Assembly: GCA_030848705.1 (NCBI GenBank)
Contig: CM061243.1
Location: forward strand, 2,886,001 to 2,950,000
Length of the DNA: 64,000 nucleotides
Direction of reading: 5' to 3'
DNA from: Heracleum sosnowskyi
Lineage: Eukaryota > Streptophyta > Magnoliopsida > Apiales > Apiaceae
Of the stretch, positions 59,385 to 64,000 are shown one piece after another. The position numbers and the translations under genes are program-made. Each line of letters starts with the position of its first letter. Positions within the stretch are counted from its first letter, which is position 1. The notes under the pieces are model-generated. The model had not been told where the DNA came from, did no database searches, and saw only the letters and a program-made list of their open reading frames with translations.

Positions 59385-59680
59385 ATTGTTGCCCAGTAAA
59401 TAACAATTGTAGAAGGGGGGTTGAATACAATTGTATAAGATTCTCGACTTTATATAACACAAATATGAAAGATCAATAACAATAACAATAACAGCTTTAT
59501 TAACTTTGATATAAAACTGTTACAAACTCTCTTAAGAAATTCTGATGTTCTTAAGAGCTGCTAGCTTACAAAAACTCTCTCAAGAAATTCTGTTCTTAAG
59601 AGCTTCTCTCCGATTATGTTCTCTCTCTGATGAATAATTCTCTCTCTCTGATGAGTACATAAATCGAAACCAAAACTGTG

Positions 59681-59688
59681 TTTATATA
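59681..59688 (-). promoter_or_regulatory. TATA box of the element C 5' LTR
   Basis: TATATAAA in sense, within GCACTATATAAACACAG. It is equivalent to the boxes in A (35831-35838), B (47910-47917) and E (63455-63462). Confidence 0.75.
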
Positions 59689-59954
59689 GTGCACACAGCT
59701 TCTCTATCAATAACAAGATAAGTCCTAATCATAATAAAGATAGAAACATATCTTTAATCGATAGCTGCATTCTACAAACCAGGAACAAATAGAATAAACT
59801 TCCATGTTTATCTAGACTCCAAATATAACTCGAAGTAGGAATCCTGATCAGCTTCAAGTCCTGATGATCAAACCTGATCATAGTCTGAGTAGGAATCCTG
59901 ATGATCAATAAGATACTGACGCTTGATCAAATACTGATGACCATGCAATACTGA

Positions 59955-59962
59955 TGACGTCA
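59955..59962 (-). promoter_or_regulatory. TGACGTCA palindrome in the LTR (bZIP-type site)
   Basis: A perfect TGACGTCA, a classic plant bZIP (TGA/as-1-like, C-box) binding sequence. It is conserved in every LTR here that covers the region: 22085, 25779, 36092, 37338, 48537, 59955, 60192 and 63180 (start positions). Conservation suggests a U3 regulatory role, though copies descend from a common LTR. Confidence 0.55.
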
Positions 59963-60017
59963 GCAATCCTGATCAGTTGAGTCTAGCTTCTGACGATCAT
60001 TGAATTCTGATCTAACA

Positions 60018-60022
60018 TCCTT
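60018..60022. repeat. Right target-site duplication of element C
   Basis: TCCTT, identical to 47981-47985. Confidence 0.92.
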
Positions 60023-60254
60023 AATCGATAGCTACATTCTACAAACCAGGAACCGACAGAATAATCTTCCATGTTTAACTAGACTCCAAATATAACTCGA
60101 AGTAGGAATCCTGACCAGCATCCAGTCCTGATGATCAATCCTGATCCCAGTCCTGATATGCATCTTGATCCTGACGACAATGTAATCCTGATGACGTCAG
60201 CAATCCTGATCAGTTGAGTCTAGCTCCTGACGATCATTGAATTCTGATCTAACA
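60023..60254 (-). mobile_element. Element B 5' LTR, right part
   Basis: 232 bp completing the LTR begun at 47690. It ends AACA at 60254, with TGACGTCA at 60192-60199. TSD TAGAT follows at 60255-60259. Confidence 0.92.
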
Positions 60255-63123
60255 TAGATGTTCTGTACACATGACTGGAAACAAAGCCCTTATATCAGAA
60301 TTTGAGGAAAAGGCTGGCCCAACTATGTCTTATGGAGATGACAACATTGGACAAACCTTGGGATATGGCAATATAATCATTGGTAATGTCATCATTGAAA
60401 AAGTAGCTCTTGTGAAGGGAATAAAACACAACATGTTGAGTATTAGTCAAATCACAGACAGAGGTTATCATGTCAACTTCTATTCCACACATTGTGAAGT
60501 AGTCAACAAATCAACATGAGAGATTGCACTTACTGGCTACAGGCATGGTAACATTTATGAAGCCAACATTCAATCAAATACTGATGGCTCCTCTACTTGT
60601 CTTATCAGTAAAGCATCAGTAGATGAAAGTTGGAACTGGCACAAGAAGCTTTCTCATATCAACTTCAGTAATATCAATGAGTTGGTTAAGAAAGATTTGG
60701 TAAGAGGATTGCCTAAAGCTTTGTATACTCCTGATGGACTCTGTGATGCTTGTCAGAAGGCCAAACAGAGAAGAACATCATTCAAGAGTAAATCTGAATC
60801 CTCTATTGGAGAACCATATCACATGCTACATCTTGACCTATTTGGACCAGTCAATATAATGTCCATCAGTAAGAAAAGGCACACTCTTGTAATTGTTGAT
60901 GAATACTCTAGATTCACCTGGGTGTATTTTCTGAATAGAAAAGATGAGACTCCAGAAATACTGTTGGACTATGTGAGAATGATTGAGACAGACACAAAGT
61001 ATAAAGTCAAGATTCTGAGAAGTGATAATGGTACTGAATTCAAGAATTCAATGATGGAAGAGTTCTGCAAATACAAATGAATAATTCAACAATTCTCTGC
61101 TCCTGGCACACCCCAGCAAAATGGAGTAGTTGAAAGGAAAAATAGAACTCTTATTGAAGTTGGCAGAACTATGTTGGAAGAAGCTAAATTGCCTACATAT
61201 TTCTGGACAGAAGCAGTCAATACAGCATGCTATACTCAAAATCTCACACTGATAAACAGACATGGTGTAACTCCCTATCAAATGCTCAAGGAGAAGAAAC
61301 CTAGTTTGAAGCATCTGCATGTGTTTGGCTGTAAATGTTTTGTTCTCAGAACTCATCCTGAACAGCTAGGGAAGTTTGAAACCAAGGCTGATGAGGGAAT
61401 TTTTATTGGCTATCCTGCCTCTAGAGATTTCAGAGTTTTCAACTTGAGAACAAGGACTATCATGGAGTCAATACATGTATCTTTTGATGATAAGAAGATA
61501 ACTGGAATTGCTGAAGACTCTCATGATAGTTTAATCTTTGCAAATGAAGCTACCAAGAATCCTGAAGAACAAGAATCAGATACTGACACTTCATCAGATA
61601 TTGATGGGTCACCAAATCCCGGTGACACACCAAATCCTGATGAAGCACCAAATACTGATGGTGCTACTGATGATACTACTAACAGTGCAAATGTTGAGGG
61701 GGGACAACAACAAACTGTTACTGATACTGAAACTACTCAATCATCAAGAGGGAATTCTTCAGATACTGATTCAAGTGATAATCCTGATAACCCATAAGGA
61801 GGAGACAACAACAATTCAGGGGGAGCTTCTACTAATTAAACCTCTTTTAATCAAGACAACACCAATCCAGGGGGAGTATCTACTTCAAGGAATAATTTAC
61901 CACCAGCAAGGAAATGGACAAGAGATCATACTCCTGATTTGATAATTGGAGATCCTGATGCAGGTGTTAAAACAAGAAGTGCAACTCAAAATGAATGTCT
62001 ATATCATAACTTTCTATCCAAGGAGGAACCTAAGAAAGTTGAAGATGCACTCAAAGATGCTGATTGGGTTACTGCAATGCAAGAAGATTTGAATGAATTT
62101 GAAAGGAATGAAGTCTGGAAACTAGTGCCAAGACCAAAGAACAGGTCAATTGTGGGTACAAAATGGATATTTAAGAACAAGACAGATTCAGTTGAAGTAA
62201 TTATCAGGAATAAAGCAAGGCTTGTTGCAAAGGGGTATTCACAACAAGAAGGAATTGACTATGATGAAACTTTTGCTCCTGTTGCAAGGCTAGAAGCCAT
62301 CAGGATCTTTCTGGCATATGCAGCCCACAAGAAATTCAAGGTTTTCCAGATAGATGTGAAAAGTGTTTTCTTAAATGGAGAACTGGAGGAAGAAGTCTAT
62401 GTTGAACAACCTCCTGGTTTCATTGATCCAAAATATCTAAATCATGTTTATAGGTTGGATAAAGCACTTTATGGACTAAAGCAAGCTCCAAGAGCATGGT
62501 ATGAAACCTTAGCTCAATTCTTACTGGAAATTGGATTCAAAAGAGGTACTATTGATAAAACTTTGTTTTATTTGAATAATGGTAAGGATTTGCTTTTAAG
62601 TTCAGATCTATGTTGATGATATCATTTTTGGGTCAACAAACAATAAGCTATGTGAGAAGTTTTCAAAGCTTATGCAGTCAAGATATCAAATGAGCATGAT
62701 GGGAGAAATGAGTTACTTTCTTGGTCTTCAAGTCAAACAGACTGATGATGGCATCTTTATCAATCAGTCAAAGTATACCAGTAATTTATTGAAAAGGTTT
62801 AACATGCAAGATAGTGCAACTACAAGTACTCCCATAGCTACAGCTACCAAACTTGATCCTGATCAAGGTACTGAGGTGGATGTAACTCACTACAGAGGAA
62901 TGATTGGCTCACTCTTATATCTCATTGCAAGTAGACCAGATATCATGTATGCAACCTGTCTTTGTGCAAGATTTCAAGCAAATCCTAGGGAACCTCATCT
63001 GATTGCAGTCAAAAGAATTTTCAGATATCTCAAAGGCACTCCTTCACTTGGCCTTTGGTATGCTAGGGAATCAAATTTTGGTTTGTGTGGTTATTCAGAT
63101 GCTGATTTTGCAGGGTGCAAGAT
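60255..63123 (+). pseudogene. Element D pol remainder (protease to RNase H), broken
   Basis: It continues the protease (CSVHMTGNKALISEFEEKAG) after the B insertion. Stops occur at 60517 (TGA), 61078 (TGA, Gly expected after FCKYK), 61795 (TAA) and 61837 (TAA), with a frameshift near 62600 just before YVDDIIFGS. Recognisable parts are the GAG-preintegrase finger (WHKKLSHINF, CDACQKAK), integrase (DLFGPVNIM, RSDNGTEF, NGVVERKN), the acidic NPD/DTDG linker (about 61560-61900), RT, and RNase H up to ADFAGCKI. There it is cut by the LTR of element E. It cannot encode a working polyprotein. Confidence 0.88.
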
Positions 63124-63454
63124 TGTTAGATCATGATTCAATGATCGTCAGGATCTAGACTCAAACTGATCAGGATTGCTGACGTCATCAGTATTGCATG
63201 GTCATCAGTATTTGATCAAACGTCAGTATCAGGATTATCATCAGGATGCATATCAGGACTGGGATCAGGATTGATCATCAGGACTGGAAGCTGATCAGGA
63301 TTCCTACTTCGAGTTATATTTGGAGTCTAGTTAAAGATGGAAAGATTATTCTGTCGGTTCCTGGTTTGTAGGAATGTAGCTATCGATTTAGGATAGGTTT
63401 CAATCTTTGTAACTGATTAGGACTTATCTTGTAATTGATAGAGAAGCTGTGTAG

Positions 63455-63462
63455 TATATAAA
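63455..63462 (+). promoter_or_regulatory. TATA box of the element E LTR
   Basis: TATATAAA in GTAGTATATAAACACAG. Transcription would be expected to start about 30 bp downstream. Confidence 0.75.
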
Positions 63463-63586
63463 CACAGTTTAGGTTTTGGTTTGATAGACGATCGAACTGA
63501 TCACATACACGAGTATTTTGTAACCTAGCAGCTCTCAAGAACACATAATTTCTTGAGAGAGTTTGTAACAGTTTTATATCAGATTT

Positions 63587-63592
63587 AATAAA
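63587..63592 (+). terminator. Polyadenylation signal of the element E LTR
   Basis: AATAAA in TTTAATAAAGCTGTTAT, about 130 bp after the TATA box and 104 bp before the LTR end. This is a usual place for the R/U5 border signal. Confidence 0.55.
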
Positions 63593-63698
63593 GCTGTTAT
63601 CATTCTTTCATATTTGTGATATATACTTTACTAAGTCGAGAATCTTATACAATTGTATTCAACCCCCCTTCTACAATTGTTTATTACTGGGCAACAAT

Positions 63699-63710
63699 TG
63701 GTATCAGAGC
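63699..63710 (+). promoter_or_regulatory. Primer binding site of element E
   Basis: TGGTATCAGAGC two bases after the LTR; initiator tRNA-Met type. Confidence 0.92.
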
Positions 63711-63745
63711 AAACTGATTTAAATTTGAATCAGATACGATCTAAG

Positions 63746-64000
63746 ATGTCGACAACCAAATATGAAAGCATGAAAATTCCCATCATGAAGAAATCAGAAT
63801 ATCCAACATGGAAGGTAAAGATGTTGATGTACCTGGAGGCTATGGATCCTAACTATCTGGACAGGATTCGTGATGGAACATATATTCCTACCAGAATAAT
63901 AGAACGAACAGATACAGTACCTGAACACTATGTGGTCAAGGCCAAGGGTGAATGGACTCCAGAAGAAAAAGCTCATGTACACAGGGAGCCTAAGATAAAG
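63746..64000 (+). CDS. gag: Element E Gag, N-terminal 85 codons
   Basis: ATG 35 nt after the PBS. It reads MSTTKYESMKIPIMKKSEYP and TWKVKMLMYLEAMDPNYLDR, open to the window edge. It is homologous to residues 1-85 of element C Gag (copia-type UBN2-like domain). Whether the rest is intact, or contains the optional intron, cannot be seen. Confidence 0.85.
   Translation, partial: MSTTKYESMKIPIMKKSEYPTWKVKMLMYLEAMDPNYLDRIRDGTYIPTRIIERTDTVPEHYVVKAKGEWTPEEKAHVHREPKIK

Larger units (their letters stand above)
47986..60017 (-). mobile_element. Element C: youngest, nearly intact SIRE-like copia, minus strand
   Basis: 12,032 bp with exact TCCTT duplications. The LTRs (47986-48599 and 59387-60017) are identical by eye except for one 17-bp indel (GACCATGCAATACTGAT present only in the 5' LTR). 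PBS, gag (770 codons) and pol (1112 codons) are open. ORF3 is open for 1486 codons but for one TGA. Polypurine tract and PBS are intact. This is by far the best candidate for recent activity in the window. Confidence 0.95.
59387..60017 (-). mobile_element. Element C 5' LTR
   Basis: 631 bp. In sense order: TCAGGAT-rich U3 with TGACGTCA (59955-59962), TATA box (59681-59688), and a leader region with duplicated CTTAAGA/CTCAAGA stretches and CT-rich tracts. TSD TCCTT is at 60018-60022. Confidence 0.94.
36873..60254 (-). mobile_element. Element B: SIRE-like copia, minus strand, with element C inside its 5' LTR
   Basis: B comprises 36873-47985 plus 60023-60254 and is flanked by TAGAT. Its LTRs are both 528 bp once C and its duplication are removed, with about six differences by eye. 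Sense order: 5' LTR, PBS, gag with the optional intron, pol, ORF3, polypurine tract, 3' LTR. Gag has a one-base deletion (within the intron segment), pol has one TAG, and ORF3 is heavily broken. Confidence 0.93.
22034..63123 (+). mobile_element. Element D: host SIRE-like copia element, plus strand, in three pieces
   Basis: The pieces are 22034-22573, 36155-36872 and 60255-63123. They join by reading frame and by target-site duplications into one element: LTR start, gag middle, gag end, protease, integrase, RT and part of RNase H. The intervening DNA is elements A (in gag) and B with C (at the protease). The right side is cut in RNase H by element E at 63124. A large internal deletion fuses the first 95 bp of the LTR to mid-gag. 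Stops and frameshifts throughout make it the oldest member of the nest. Confidence 0.85.
63124..63696 (+). mobile_element. Element E 5' LTR
   Basis: 573 bp from TGTTAGATCATGATTC to GGGCAACA. It has a U3 with many TCAGGAT/TCAGTAT motifs and TGACGTCA (63180-63187), a TATA box at 63455 and a poly(A) signal at 63587. Confidence 0.92.
63124..64000 (+). mobile_element. Element E: SIRE-like copia, plus strand, cut by the window edge
   Basis: It has a complete 5' LTR, PBS and the start of gag, inserted in the RNase H of element D. Its 3' part lies outside the window, so neither the second LTR nor the target-site duplication (expected AAGAT) can be checked. Confidence 0.88.

Overview
This is a nuclear window from a flowering plant, most likely a eudicot. 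The signs are an F-box-associated-domain gene, GT-AG introns, tRNA-like Pol III boxes, Helitrons, and Ty3-gypsy (Tat lineage) and Ty1-copia (SIRE/Maximus-like lineage) retrotransposons. I cannot name the species from sequence alone. Only one reading frame looks like an ordinary host gene (F-box-associated protein, 1-801, cut by the left edge). A second host-derived piece is a two-exon fragment of a trypsin-like peptidase gene (14558-14869). Nearly everything else is mobile or repetitive DNA.

Left third. After the F-box gene comes about 2 kb without a recognisable gene. A copia-type LTR and the tail of its last ORF follow, both on the minus strand (about 2950-3841). They abut a decayed Tat-lineage gypsy element on the plus strand (about 3842-13381) that has lost its 5' LTR. 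This element runs gag, protease, RT, RNase H, integrase, then a spliced antisense gene (9574-11257, minus), two minisatellites (the larger built from hairpin units), a polypurine tract and a 3' LTR. All seven of its in-frame stop codons can be explained by C-to-T changes.

Middle. An AT-rich stretch and the peptidase fragment lead into a tandem array of about seven units of roughly 800 bp (14961-20493). Each unit holds tRNA-like A/B boxes on both strands. Two diverged 366-bp tandem copies of a related sequence follow (20530-21265).

Right two thirds (22034-64000). This is a nest of five related SIRE-like copia elements, resolved by exact LTR ends and target-site duplications. Host element D (plus) was hit by A (minus, 22574-36154) in its gag, by B (minus, 36873-60254) at its protease, and by E (plus, from 63124) in its RNase H. 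Element C (minus, 47986-60017) sits inside the 5' LTR of B. A 2.74-kb Helitron (22594-25335) sits inside the 3' LTR of A. C has LTRs that are identical apart from one 17-bp indel, open gag and pol frames, and a 1486-codon third ORF interrupted by one TGA.

Most notable observation. In B and C, gag continues past the first zinc knuckle through a further 380 codons (coiled coil and two more zinc knuckles) and ends at a TAG in the same frame as pol. This extra segment is bounded by AAG|GTACTA and by a branch-point-like CTAAC, a pyrimidine-rich stretch and CAG|GG. In C it is 1164 nt, a multiple of three. Element A lacks exactly this segment, joined base-precisely at the predicted splice sites with gag and pol in frame. 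The simplest reading is a protein-coding, optionally spliced intron: unspliced RNA makes a long Gag, spliced RNA makes a Gag-Pol fusion, and A is a reverse-transcribed copy of spliced RNA. The family also carries a large hydrophilic ORF3 of unknown function between pol and the 3' LTR.
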